Of a stretch of 64,000 nt of DNA, positions 33,451 through 43,500 are shown in pieces; the stretch's first letter is position 1, and each line of letters opens with the position of its first letter. The DNA comes from Pedosphaera sp. GTDB taxonomy: Bacteria; Verrucomicrobiota; Verrucomicrobiia; Limisphaerales; SXQI01. The DNA lies in assembly GCA_025359965.1 (NCBI GenBank), contig JANYDC010000084.1, positions 1 to 64,000 of the forward strand. Reading direction: 5' to 3'. The position numbers and the translations under genes are program-made. A model generated the notes under the pieces. The model did no database searches, was not told the origin of the DNA, and saw only the letters and a program-made list of their open reading frames with translations.

Positions 33451-34998
33451 CTATTTGATCTTGATATCCAAGCCGTGCCGCTCCAGCAAAGTACCTTCGC
33501 TAAGCGAGAGTTTGGCCAAGGCCTGATTGTAATCCGTCAGAGCGCGCGCCTCAGCCGTTTGCTGAGTGGTCAGGCGTTCCTGGAGTTGGAGAAGATCCAG
33601 AATGGTGATCTTGCCATACTCCAATTTGCTCTCAGCCGCGTGCCACGCCTCTTCAGCAAGTTCACGGGCCCGACGAGTGGCTTTGGCCTGTTTCTGCGCG
33701 GAATCCACCCGCATCCAAGCAACGTCCACCTCCGCCAGAATATCCTGCGCCAGTTTCTCCATGCCAATCAACGCCTGTTCCCTGACCTCTTTCGTCGCGC
33801 GAAGTTGATTCCTAGCTGATTGATTGCCGCCCATGGGAATGCTTAGCACGACTCCATACGCATAGTTCGGGTTACTTCGATCCCGCAAATCATCCAAAGT
33901 GCCCCCAAAAGTGCTGTTCCACCCTTGGACGCCATAACTGCCCACCAAATCCAAATTGGGATACAACTGGTTCTTACGATACCGGATTAGAATCTTCTGC
34001 CTCTCAAGGTCAGTCCTTGCCTGTATCAAATCAGGCCGCCGATCCATGGCCTTAATCCAACTCTCATTGCGGTTCACCAAAGTGGGCACCTTGGAGAGCG
34101 GGGTGGCAGGAGTCAGATCCTGGTCTGCTTCATCGTGGTAATTGTCGGTGATCAGATTCCTTAAGGCGGAAAGTTGGGACACGCGAATCTGTTGCGCCGA
34201 ATAAAGTTTAGCTGTGGCCGATTCCACCTCCGACTCAATCTGCTTCTCGTCCAGAGCCGGAAGCAAACCATTGGTCACGGCCTGCTGCGTGGACTTCAGG
34301 AGGGACTTGGCCAATTCCAAAGCTTTCTCCTGCACAAGAGTTTGTTCCTGCGCGTAGACCCATTCGTAATACGTAGTCTCCACTTTGGAGACGGTGTTCA
34401 TGATCTTCCAGCGCAGCGCCAATTCGGAGATTTTCAGGTTCTGTTTGCTCACCGCGATCACTTGCCGCTGCGAGTCGATCCAAAAATCCTTCAAAAGGGG
34501 CTGCCTCAGCGAAATACCCGCCGTGGAATAATACTGGTTGGTTGATCGAATCCCGCCCGGATACAGCTTGCCGGTGTCCGGGATCAGGTTGAAATCAGTC
34601 TGTGCATCCAGCAGATTGGCTGTTCCACCCAACTGATATTTGAGCCCAGTGGGCAAGAGCCCGCTAATAGTGACATCAGCCTTGTCGTGGGTCAGCTCGT
34701 AAGGATTATCGATGCCGGGTTTCTTGGGATCAAAAGTGGCTGGTTGATCCACATACGAGCGGCCGATCCCTATCCCGAAGACCGGCTCGTACGACCCGTA
34801 AGCGCCTGATAATTCGTAAGCAGCAATCCGTGTGTTGGATTTCTCCATCCGAATCTCAAAATTTTTCTCAAGAGCCGAAGCGATACAATCGTCCAACGAA
34901 ACCAGCCGCGAGGCCGGCAGATTAATTTGGGCACGCACAGCACCCACCGCCCCAAACGATGCCAGCACCAGCACACCAAGCATTCTTCGCATACACAT
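33451..34998 (-). CDS. TolC-family outer-membrane channel protein, unpaired
   Basis: After a signal peptide (MLGVLVLASFGAVGAVRA) the protein has the two helical repeats of TolC proteins (LDDCIASALEKNFEIRM, later ALTDYNQALAKLSLSEGTLLERHG). At about 515 residues it is longer than most, with a beta-rich insert near residues 80-130. No adaptor or pump gene is next to it, so it may serve several systems. ATG 34998 or 34992 gives the signal peptide; the frame opens earlier at 35145 without supporting features. Confidence 0.85.
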   Translation of the reverse strand: MCMRRMLGVLVLASFGAVGAVRAQINLPASRLVSLDDCIASALEKNFEIRMEKSNTRIAAYELSGAYGSYEPVFGIGIGRSYVDQPATFDPKKPGIDNPYELTHDKADVTISGLLPTGLKYQLGGTANLLDAQTDFNLIPDTGKLYPGGIRSTNQYYSTAGISLRQPLLKDFWIDSQRQVIAVSKQNLKISELALRWKIMNTVSKVETTYYEWVYAQEQTLVQEKALELAKSLLKSTQQAVTNGLLPALDEKQIESEVESATAKLYSAQQIRVSQLSALRNLITDNYHDEADQDLTPATPLSKVPTLVNRNESWIKAMDRRPDLIQARTDLERQKILIRYRKNQLYPNLDLVGSYGVQGWNSTFGGTLDDLRDRSNPNYAYGVVLSIPMGGNQSARNQLRATKEVREQALIGMEKLAQDILAEVDVAWMRVDSAQKQAKATRRARELAEEAWHAAESKLEYGKITILDLLQLQERLTTQQTAEARALTDYNQALAKLSLSEGTLLERHGLDIKIK

Positions 34999-35181
34999 AA
35001 TCAAACTGAAACCACCTCGTAGCCCTATCGGCCCTGAAAACACCAGAGTGAAGCCTCCTAGTAAGGCCTCCCCTCGCCAGACTGCAAGCAAGATCAACCA
35101 ATCAGTGATGGCCCCAACGTCGTTACCAGACGACGATTCTTTCACCCATTATGCAACCGATGCATCCGAGCCACTCGAACA

Positions 35182-36288
35182 TCATGCGGGTTTTGTTTGG
35201 CCCAACAGAATGGCACGATGCCAATAATAATAGGCTTCAGGATTCACCGCTCTCACCCCGTCAATCCAATGAAGAGGAGTGCCCTCTAGCGTGGCGGCCT
35301 TTAACGCGACGTCTTGCTGCGGACTACGTTTGTAACGATCTCCCGTAAAATCAAAGGGCACTCCGATCTGTAAGTGCGCTACCAGAACCGCTGCCCTTGA
35401 CGCGATGGTACGCATGGGTTCACGACTGGACATAAAGCCCGGCCACGTCAAATGTCCACTCAGCCGTTGGAATCCATCCAGCAGTAATGGCGCGTCCGGA
35501 TAGGCGTTCAAGTCGCGTTTTTTAGAGACGGTTAAAGCTAAGCAGGCTTGCAAAGTATCGTTGAGGGAGGCATCTCGTGTCGGTCTGCCGGAACGATACT
35601 CCGACTCCAGCTTCTGGACGGCATCATAAGTGGTGGCGACCTCGTTAAAATTGGTAGCCGCCTCGAACAGCACGCCGATATCGAACAACTGTTTAGCAAC
35701 TTGCATCACGTCGCCTGGCGTCCCGTCCAACTTTCGAAGAGGAACGCCGACCGTCGTCGGTGCAAAGGCCGTTAGTTTGTCACCCAACAGGCTTTCCAAA
35801 GTGGGCAGTATGACCATGATTTCTCGCTCCGCTTTTAGGAACGAAGTTTGGATCGGAAGGGAGGTAATGGCGTACTTGATGCGATATTCTTCCACTACGT
35901 CCAGCAGAATTGGCAATTCAGGCTGACTTCCGATTGCCGAGCGATAGTAAAATTTAAAATGACGCCGTTGGGGTAGATCACGGTGTCGACGGTCGTCTTC
36001 AACAACACGCGTGAACGGCTTTTTTTGACCAATCTGCGTCACCACCTCATCCACTGCTGATCGGCTTTCACCGCAAATAATGTCCACGTCAATTGAAAGC
36101 CGCCGAACCTGCGGCAGATGGAGGAGTAGGCTCGTGCCGCCCTTAAAAATAAAAGGCAATCCGCTTTCCGTCAAATGCCCCAAAAGCGTGAGAGCGTAGA
36201 GAGTGCGCTCCAAGATATCTTGGTTGCAGCCCAGTACTCTGGCCTGCTTATCCAGTGCCTGAGCGGTGTAGTGTTCTGAAGAAAACAT
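35182..36288 (-). CDS. AbiEii/AbiGii-family nucleotidyltransferase toxin
   Basis: The 368-residue protein shows the family signature: FKGGTSLLL (residues 48-56) followed by RRLSIDVDI with Asp67 and Asp69 as the metal-binding pair of a polymerase-beta-like nucleotidyltransferase. AbiEii toxins of type IV systems modify nucleic acids or tRNA with NTP and stop growth during phage infection. No AbiEi-type antitoxin is found in the window, so inhibition may come from an unknown partner. It lies downstream of the methylase gene beyond a 47-bp palindrome, on the same strand. Confidence 0.88.
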   Translation of the reverse strand: MFSSEHYTAQALDKQARVLGCNQDILERTLYALTLLGHLTESGLPFIFKGGTSLLLHLPQVRRLSIDVDIICGESRSAVDEVVTQIGQKKPFTRVVEDDRRHRDLPQRRHFKFYYRSAIGSQPELPILLDVVEEYRIKYAITSLPIQTSFLKAEREIMVILPTLESLLGDKLTAFAPTTVGVPLRKLDGTPGDVMQVAKQLFDIGVLFEAATNFNEVATTYDAVQKLESEYRSGRPTRDASLNDTLQACLALTVSKKRDLNAYPDAPLLLDGFQRLSGHLTWPGFMSSREPMRTIASRAAVLVAHLQIGVPFDFTGDRYKRSPQQDVALKAATLEGTPLHWIDGVRAVNPEAYYYWHRAILLGQTKPA

Positions 36289-36323
36289 GCAGGTTAATGC
36301 TCGCTCCGTTGATGGGTTTAAAC

Positions 36324-36370
36324 TAATTAACTAATTCCTCTGAAACCGTTTCAGCGGAGATAGTTAATTA
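36324..36370. repeat. 47-bp near-perfect palindrome between methylase and AbiEii genes
   Basis: Centred on 36347, 23 positions on each side pair with only two mismatches and one G-T pair. The outer arm is TAATTAACTA/TAGTTAATTA and the inner arm CTGAAAC/GTTTCAG with a single C between. It fills half of the 91-nt gap. It may be a transcription terminator, an operator for a dimeric regulator or a processing site that separates the restriction-like genes from AbiEii. Confidence 0.85.
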
Positions 36371-36379
36371 TTAAATGAC

Positions 36380-39300
36380 TTATTTAAAAACCGAATTTTT
36401 GAGCTTTCTGAATTTCGCATAGCTTTGCAGCTCAGCCATTTGCACAAGATAACGGGACAGAATTTCTCGAACAACTCTCTCCGCTTCAGATTGATCCATG
36501 AGCGCGAGCCGCTGCGATTCCGCCACCAAATCCACCAGCATTTTCTCAATTGCGTCCTGCCTGCCGTCGCTGGGGGGTTGTTTGGTCAGTGTGGGGCGAA
36601 GCACGACCATTTTCTCACTGGGCCGGACGGCTTTTGGGCCCGCGCTGGGGGCAGGGTTTACGGCCACCTCCCAACCCTGCGATCGGAGAGTATCGCCGAC
36701 CGATTCAAGGGCATCGGGGTCAGCGTTGAGGAAGGCAACAGGTTGAGCCAGCAGGTGGTGCATCCACGGATTGATTTGGGCGGTGGACCAAAGGGTAAAC
36801 TCCAAAAGCGGAAATGCTTTCTCAACGGCACGCATGAGCTTGGCGACAGGTTTGGCATCCAACGGTACACGCTCACTCAAGCGGGAATACCAGCCCCGGC
36901 CGGCGTCGTGAACTATCCCATTGGCGGTCGCCTCAGTGAGATACACGGCCAACGAGTCGAGGTTTATTTCAGTGTCTAGCTCCCGCGCGCGACCGCTAAT
37001 CGCAGCGATAGTGAAATAAGGCAACGACACTTTGAGATCAGATAGCACCCGGTCGTAAATAGTGGTTCTGGCAGCTGTGGTAAAATACGGCGATAACGCT
37101 TTGAGTTCAGGCCTGCCATGGTTGTCCAACTTTGCGTTGGTTGAATCGGTTACGGCCCGGGAGGACTGCACTAATTTAATCTCTTCCGCTGTGAGGGAGT
37201 ACATGCGGAAAATACGCAGATCAATTTCCTGCTCCAATTTCTGTACCGCCTTCTGGTTGCCAACGCGATTGGCTTCGAGGACGTGATCAACCAAACCGCT
37301 CAAATCTGCCTGCTCCGACGCGTTCGCGAAGGGAATTGGTATTTGCTGCATGTAGTCAGAAAATGCTCGCAAGTAACCGCCTCTGATTCGATTTGCAACA
37401 TGACCATAAAACCATTCAACCGCTGATGAATTCAGCAAAGCAAGAAACCACTTCGGAGCTTCCGGTATGAAATAGCAAGTGTTTGCAGGAAAACGTCCTA
37501 TATCGTCCCATGCAAAACTTTGATGCTCGAAAATGTCTGGATAAACAATTTTTGTCCTTGAAAACTCTTCCCAATACTCAGCCCCCCATCGCTGCAAAGC
37601 ATACCACTCGTATCGAATGCCAGTTTCACTTTGGTTGCGGGCCACCAACTGATCCCGAAATCCACTGAGATGCCTAAATACACTAGGGTATTGTTTCTTG
37701 AATTCCTCCTCAGCTTTTTGAGATGCCCCACTCACGCCCGGAGCCAAATGCAGTGGGAAATGCCATGGGATAAAGATCAGCCAAAGGTCTTGCGATTCGA
37801 CATTCCACCTTTTCACATCGCGTCCGCGCAAAAACGGTTTCAAAACTTCAGCGGAAGATTTGTGCTCACTAATAAGTCGGTCGCGAGTGGCGCGATCAAC
37901 GACGAAGGCTTCATTCAAGCCGGTCTTAATGCCATAGTAGAATCTTCCTTTAACGTATTCACCAAGCGGCTTGCCCGCTTTGCGAAGTTTTTCCAGAAGC
38001 TGTAACACGGCAGGTGATTCAAGCCTCCAGCCGTCCGGCGTGAGTTCACTTTGGCGGATACCCTGCCCGCGCATGACAACGATCGACTCGATGCGATGGA
38101 GCGGCATTTCCTGCTCCCAAGTGTAGACTAAGGCGGTCGAATCGGGAGGGGGCACAACTTTTGTGCCTTCGAGAATCGAGGCATAAGCGATGGCCTCGAA
38201 TACGGGTGCATCACCAAAATCAATGAGCCGATGTAACCTGAGTTTGCGCGCGAGAAAGTCGCGCAGTTTAGCCCCGTAACCGGCGCGGTAGAATTTGTTC
38301 GAAGTAATGAATGTCAGCGCTCCGCCGGGGCGCAGTTTATGCACCGAGCATTCATAAAAATAAACGAGCAGGTCTGCAATTCCGTCGTAACATTCGTAAG
38401 GTTCAGCCTGCAACGCGGCTTTTTGTTCCTTGATGGCCTCATGTCGGACGTAAGGGGGATTGGCAATCACGATGTCGAATCCTCCACGCGCAAAAACGTC
38501 CTGAAAAAATAAATGCCAGAGGAAAAATGGCCGCTCGGGTTTTTGCTGTAATTCCGCTAACGCAGCGTGTTTTCGATCAACTTCTGTTAGCTGTGCGTCA
38601 AATTCTGCGATTCGACCAGCTTCCTTCTTGCTGGCTTCGTAGCCTCGAGCGGCGATCTGCTTCCGCCTGAGTTCCTTGCGGGCATTATCGAGTACCGCTT
38701 CAACCCTTTCTTTGTGCAAATCGAGATTGAATTGGATATGACAGAGCACGAGTTCGTCAATCTGACGGTGCAATTGCCTCTTCTTTTCCGGGTCGTCCTG
38801 ATCGAAGTAGCCACTAATCAGGTCGGTAATCTCAGCTTGCTTGCCGTCGGCAAACTCGACGGTGAGTTCAGTGGACACGGTTTTGAAACCAAATTCAGTC
38901 TGTTCCGTGCCAAGCAACTGAACCGCCTGACGCTTCTTACCCGTCAAGTTGCTGAGGTCGATGCCCTCAAAACTTTCCAGCAGGGAGTTGCCCTGCATAA
39001 TCTTGTAGTCGAGGTTAGGCAGTGGGCGCGGCGAGTCCTCCTCGACAACCAGTGCCAGCCAAAATCTCAGGCGGGCAATCTCGACTGCGCCAGCATCAAG
39101 GTCCACGCCGTAAATGGAATGTTGGATGATGTCGCGTTTGGCCTTGGCGCGGTCAAGTGTCAAATCGAGACTGAGCTTGATCCAATAAATTTCCTGCAGC
39201 AGGCCGATGGGGAACGCACCTGAACCAATGGCGGGGTCGCAGATTTTGACTTCGTCGAGAAATTTCTCAATTTTTCGGGCGTTATGTTGAACCCAGTTTT

Positions 39301-40579
39301 GCTTGTCGGTCCGTTCACCCACGTCTTTGCTTCGGACGAGAGTGTCAATTTCCGGCCGGTCACCCAGATGCTGTTTAAGATAGTAAATCAGGCTTTGCTG
39401 GCACATGTATTGGACAATGGCCTTGGGGGTGTAAAACGCCCCCTTGTCCTTGTTGTCCTCCAGCAGGTTTTCAAAGATGTGCCCGAGCATTTCCGGATCA
39501 ATGCCTATCTCGTGGTCGTCGGGGTCGTTCTCATCAATAGTGAAATTGTATTGGCCGAAAAATTCCAGCAGTTCGCGGAACAGCTCGGCAGGGAAATCAA
39601 CCTGATCCACGCTGGCGAAATCGCGCTCAAACAAACCACCGTTGAGATATGGCACGCGCGTGCCGGTAATCGCAAAGAGATCGCCCTTCCGCAGGCGGTT
39701 GAGCGTGTCGAAGAATAGCGGCACGAGGCGGAGGGAATGAAACCGCTGCTGGTCGGTGGCCGGAGCGGTGTCAAAAAGTTGCTGGAGGAAATTGGGATCG
39801 CCGTTTTTCCAATCAGCAGCTTTGGCCGGGCAGCCTAGCCATCCTTTCTTTTGCAGGAAGTGGAGAAAGACAAGCCTGCCCAAAAGCTTTTTGACGAAGT
39901 CGCGAACAGGTTTCAGCGCGAGACTGTGGGCCTTTTCTTCCAGCCCCTTGAGTTTCAGTCCGAACACTCGACTCGGCGCATCACTGTTTAGCAAATGGTC
40001 GCAGAATTTCTGATAGTGCGCTTTGTAGCTGGTGAAGAATTCCTTATTCAGCCTTTCGAGCGAGAAGGCATCGGTGACATCAGCCAGCGACAAGGGGCCG
40101 AGCGCTGCCTTTTCCGCGAGGCCGACAAAGCGTTCTGAAGGTGTACGGCAGGATTCATTGGGTCCGAGAATGTAGGTGTATCTTCGAGCCGCAGTTTCTT
40201 GCCGGGTAAAATTGCCCTGTTCGTCAAAACTGGATTCACGCGCGGCAAAGGTAAACCGGAAATCGCTCTGAGGAGCAATAAATACCGCCAAAATGCCATG
40301 ACAAATGGTCTGGTCTATTAAGTCTACAACGAGTTTTCGCAAGCCGACCCGGTTGCGGACGAGATCAATCCGCTCACCTATTTTAACCTCAAGCACCGCC
40401 AGCAGTTTGCCATCCCTCAAAGGGATACGAGCGACGTGTGTTACATCTGGGCAGAAAGTATTTGGGAGTGAAAGTGGGGTGAATAACTCCGTCCCGGGAA
40501 AAACGGAGCGCAGCAATCCTAGCCACGCAGCGCGTTCGTAGGGTTTCTGGAGAGCGGTCTGGAGTTCCTGGCGGTTCAT
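36380..40579 (-). CDS. Eco57I-type DNA adenine methylase with nuclease-like N-terminus
   Basis: The 1399-residue protein begins with a PD-(D/E)xK-like segment (Asp45, then LEVKI with Glu64 and Lys66, and LVVDLIDQ behind it). An alpha-helical connector follows (GAFYTP near 382), then the N6-adenine methylase core with DPAIGSGAF (448-456) and catalytic NPPY (707-710). After it comes a TaqI-like specificity region (RFYYGIKTGLNEAF near 880) and a C-terminal helical domain of about 350 residues. This is the organisation of type IIG or BREX-like enzymes. It is 3 nt downstream of the helicase gene, so the two probably form one complex. The nuclease assignment is inference. Confidence 0.88.
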   Translation of the reverse strand: MNRQELQTALQKPYERAAWLGLLRSVFPGTELFTPLSLPNTFCPDVTHVARIPLRDGKLLAVLEVKIGERIDLVRNRVGLRKLVVDLIDQTICHGILAVFIAPQSDFRFTFAARESSFDEQGNFTRQETAARRYTYILGPNESCRTPSERFVGLAEKAALGPLSLADVTDAFSLERLNKEFFTSYKAHYQKFCDHLLNSDAPSRVFGLKLKGLEEKAHSLALKPVRDFVKKLLGRLVFLHFLQKKGWLGCPAKAADWKNGDPNFLQQLFDTAPATDQQRFHSLRLVPLFFDTLNRLRKGDLFAITGTRVPYLNGGLFERDFASVDQVDFPAELFRELLEFFGQYNFTIDENDPDDHEIGIDPEMLGHIFENLLEDNKDKGAFYTPKAIVQYMCQQSLIYYLKQHLGDRPEIDTLVRSKDVGERTDKQNWVQHNARKIEKFLDEVKICDPAIGSGAFPIGLLQEIYWIKLSLDLTLDRAKAKRDIIQHSIYGVDLDAGAVEIARLRFWLALVVEEDSPRPLPNLDYKIMQGNSLLESFEGIDLSNLTGKKRQAVQLLGTEQTEFGFKTVSTELTVEFADGKQAEITDLISGYFDQDDPEKKRQLHRQIDELVLCHIQFNLDLHKERVEAVLDNARKELRRKQIAARGYEASKKEAGRIAEFDAQLTEVDRKHAALAELQQKPERPFFLWHLFFQDVFARGGFDIVIANPPYVRHEAIKEQKAALQAEPYECYDGIADLLVYFYECSVHKLRPGGALTFITSNKFYRAGYGAKLRDFLARKLRLHRLIDFGDAPVFEAIAYASILEGTKVVPPPDSTALVYTWEQEMPLHRIESIVVMRGQGIRQSELTPDGWRLESPAVLQLLEKLRKAGKPLGEYVKGRFYYGIKTGLNEAFVVDRATRDRLISEHKSSAEVLKPFLRGRDVKRWNVESQDLWLIFIPWHFPLHLAPGVSGASQKAEEEFKKQYPSVFRHLSGFRDQLVARNQSETGIRYEWYALQRWGAEYWEEFSRTKIVYPDIFEHQSFAWDDIGRFPANTCYFIPEAPKWFLALLNSSAVEWFYGHVANRIRGGYLRAFSDYMQQIPIPFANASEQADLSGLVDHVLEANRVGNQKAVQKLEQEIDLRIFRMYSLTAEEIKLVQSSRAVTDSTNAKLDNHGRPELKALSPYFTTAARTTIYDRVLSDLKVSLPYFTIAAISGRARELDTEINLDSLAVYLTEATANGIVHDAGRGWYSRLSERVPLDAKPVAKLMRAVEKAFPLLEFTLWSTAQINPWMHHLLAQPVAFLNADPDALESVGDTLRSQGWEVAVNPAPSAGPKAVRPSEKMVVLRPTLTKQPPSDGRQDAIEKMLVDLVAESQRLALMDQSEAERVVREILSRYLVQMAELQSYAKFRKLKNSVFK

Positions 40580-40582
40580 GGG

Positions 40583-43500
40583 TTAGGGATCGAACGATTC
40601 CGACAGGATAATATCAGGAGTGGTATCCAAGACCCGTGCGGATGAGGTTATGGGCTGGTCATCCGCTTGTCGCAAAGGGTAGGTGCGGAGAATCTGCATC
40701 AGTTTGTCCGCCAGCGCGGAAGGGGTAAGCTTGATCGTTTTGGTAGAGCGCTGCAATTGGTTGATCTGCCGTTGCAAATTTTGGAAGCGCGCACGGCGGA
40801 TGGCCAGCTTGGCCGCGTGGATTAACGCTCGTTCCTCTTCATTCATAAACGGCAGATTCACAAAACCGTCCAGGTAACGCAGGGCGCGCAGTTCGTTGGG
40901 TCCTTGCAGAGCATCCACCTTTTCGCCGTGCAAGGCATCCGCCAGAACGGATTCCTTGAATTGGCCCAGCGCGGCATTGATATGATTGTGGTGCTCCGCA
41001 TGAAGGGGGATGGATTGTTCCAACGGGTCGGGCGCGCGGAATTCATCGGCAGCTTCCAGCAGGCCAATTTCGTCGAGAGTGCCATCGGGTCTGGCCCGAT
41101 AAAAGGCGTCGCGCCGCTGGCTGCGGATGAACGTCACCGTACTGCCCGCGCGCGGCTCGTGGGCACGGCCGACACGGGCGCGAAGAGGCAGTCCTTTGAT
41201 CCGCCGAAATTCCTCCGGTTTGTTCTGTCGGAATTGGCGCAACTCCATCAGCAGCGACAAACGCTGGTCGCGGTCGTTTTCTTCGGGTGAACGCTCGAAC
41301 AGGCCGAAGTTATCCACTTCTTCCGTCTCCGAATAAATCTGGCTGTCCTCACCGAGGGCGGTGTGGAAGGCCTGCAGTTTCATGATGGCTTTTTTCTTGA
41401 GCTCAATATCGTCGTCCACCTTGGCAGTGGGATAGAAATTGTAGATGTAAATCTGCGGTGCGACCGATCCGATCCGGTTCACCCGGCCCACCCGCTGCAT
41501 CAGGCGTGTCGAATTCCACGGTGTGTCGTAATTCACGATGACGTTGGCGCGGTGCAGGTTTACCCCTTCCGCCAGGACCTCGGTGGAGATGAGAATATCG
41601 TAGTGGTTGGCTTGTTCCTTGAAATTGGCGTCAAAGTTTGCCCGCACCAGCGGCATCCGTTCTTCACGGTTCTCCGAGCTAACCGTGAGGGTGCGCGTGT
41701 AGCCCGCCTGTGCCAATCGTCCCAGCAAATAGCCGGTGGTTTCCTTGGATTCGGAAAAAACGATTAACTTGGATTGACGGTTGATTTTAGGGTCAAACAG
41801 TTCTTCTTTGAGATGGCGTAGGAATTCGTCGAGTTTGGGATCTTCCTCAACCCGCATCCATTCTGCATAGAGCTCATTCAACCGCTCCCAATCCTTTTCC
41901 AACCCATCTGTGAAGCCGGGTTCAAAATCCGATGGAGAACAAATCTCGATGGTGGGATCAGTCGATTGGCGCTCGGCGATCTTGGCGATTAGTTCCTCCT
42001 CGCGGCCCTCCATCAGGAACTCGTTGACGTTCAAGTTGGGGGCGATGTAAATCGTTCCCTTGGCAAACATGTTTCGCATGATGCCGGTGGCATCCCGGAA
42101 ACGACACAACGATTGCCGGAACGCATGGAAGCTGCTGTCGAGCCGTTTCACTAACAACGTCCGCATGATTACCGCGAGTTGTGTCGAGATGCGGTCGGCC
42201 CCCTGATACTTCTGTTTCTTCTCCGGCTTCAAAAAACCGATGGCACGGTAGCGATTGTAGGTCAGTCCGTTGCCGTCTGTGCGGGAAAGTAAAAGCATGG
42301 TGCGGTCATACAAATCCTCCAATCCTGGCGACAACGGATAGAGAATTTTGCGTGGTGCTTCAATCTTGGGAAAAATGACTCCTTGGGTTGCCAGATCGTT
42401 CTTGTAGTCGTCGTGCTCCATCAGGTCGTTGCGCGTGCGCCGCACCGTCACCGGCAGGATAACTTTGGTGCGGATGCGCTCGTAGATCACCTTAACCCGC
42501 CTGCGGGCTTCCTCGGGATCAGTCAGCCGATGCGCCTCCATATACTCCTTCTGACAGCGCGCAAAGAAATGCTGCAAGTTGGCGACGCCGTCTAACGTTG
42601 AATCCTTCAAATCCTGAAACAACGAAATCAGATTGCGAATGTCGTCGGGCCGGTTGTTCAGCGGAGTGGCGCTGACCAGAATAACCCGCTTGGCGGCGCG
42701 GGAGCCGTCCTTTAGAACACGCTGCGTTGGTGATTTGCAAATCCTCTGCAAATCGTCGAACGCTTCGGCGGTGTCGTTGCGGAACTTGTGCGCTTCATCA
42801 ACAATAACGAGGTCGTATTTTTCCGGTCGGGTCACCTTGTGCAGACTGCCATTCGTGATGATGTCGCAGTTATCCAGGCGGAATTGCTCTTTGGCCGTTT
42901 CCTGCCAGCTGTCCTTTACCGCGGGTGGCACCACAATCAAGGTGTGGGATCGGTGCTCCGGAAACCCATTGTTGAAAAAGAATTTTTTCGCGATGAGTGT
43001 GGCAATCATCGTTTTGCCCAAGCCCACCACGTCCGCGAGGAAAAATCCCCCATGCTTGGTGAGCAAGCGCAAACCCGAAGTCACAGCGTCGATCTGATAA
43101 CTCAGCCGCTTGTAGCCCTCCGGCATGTCCGTGATGGCATTCGGATCGTAGTCGATACTCTGTCCGAAATACTCCAGCAACAGTTTGTAGTACAGTTCAT
43201 GAGGCGTCACCGAGGTCGCCAAATACGTGCTGTCACGCACGGCCTTCAGGTCCTTGGGCAAAATCTCGACTGATTCCTCCCATAGCTTTGCAAATTCGGC
43301 AGTGGCAAACTTTACGTCGTCAAAATCGTGCAGAACGACGTTGAACTCATAGTTGCTGACCTGGTCTTCCACTCCAATTCCTGCCGCAGTCAGGTTTGAT
43401 GAGCCGGTGATCACCGCGCCAGGCTTGTGTTCGTTAAAACCGGTGGGACGGAAAATATACAACTTGGCGTGCAGTCGTTTCGTGGGATGGGCTCTTAGCT

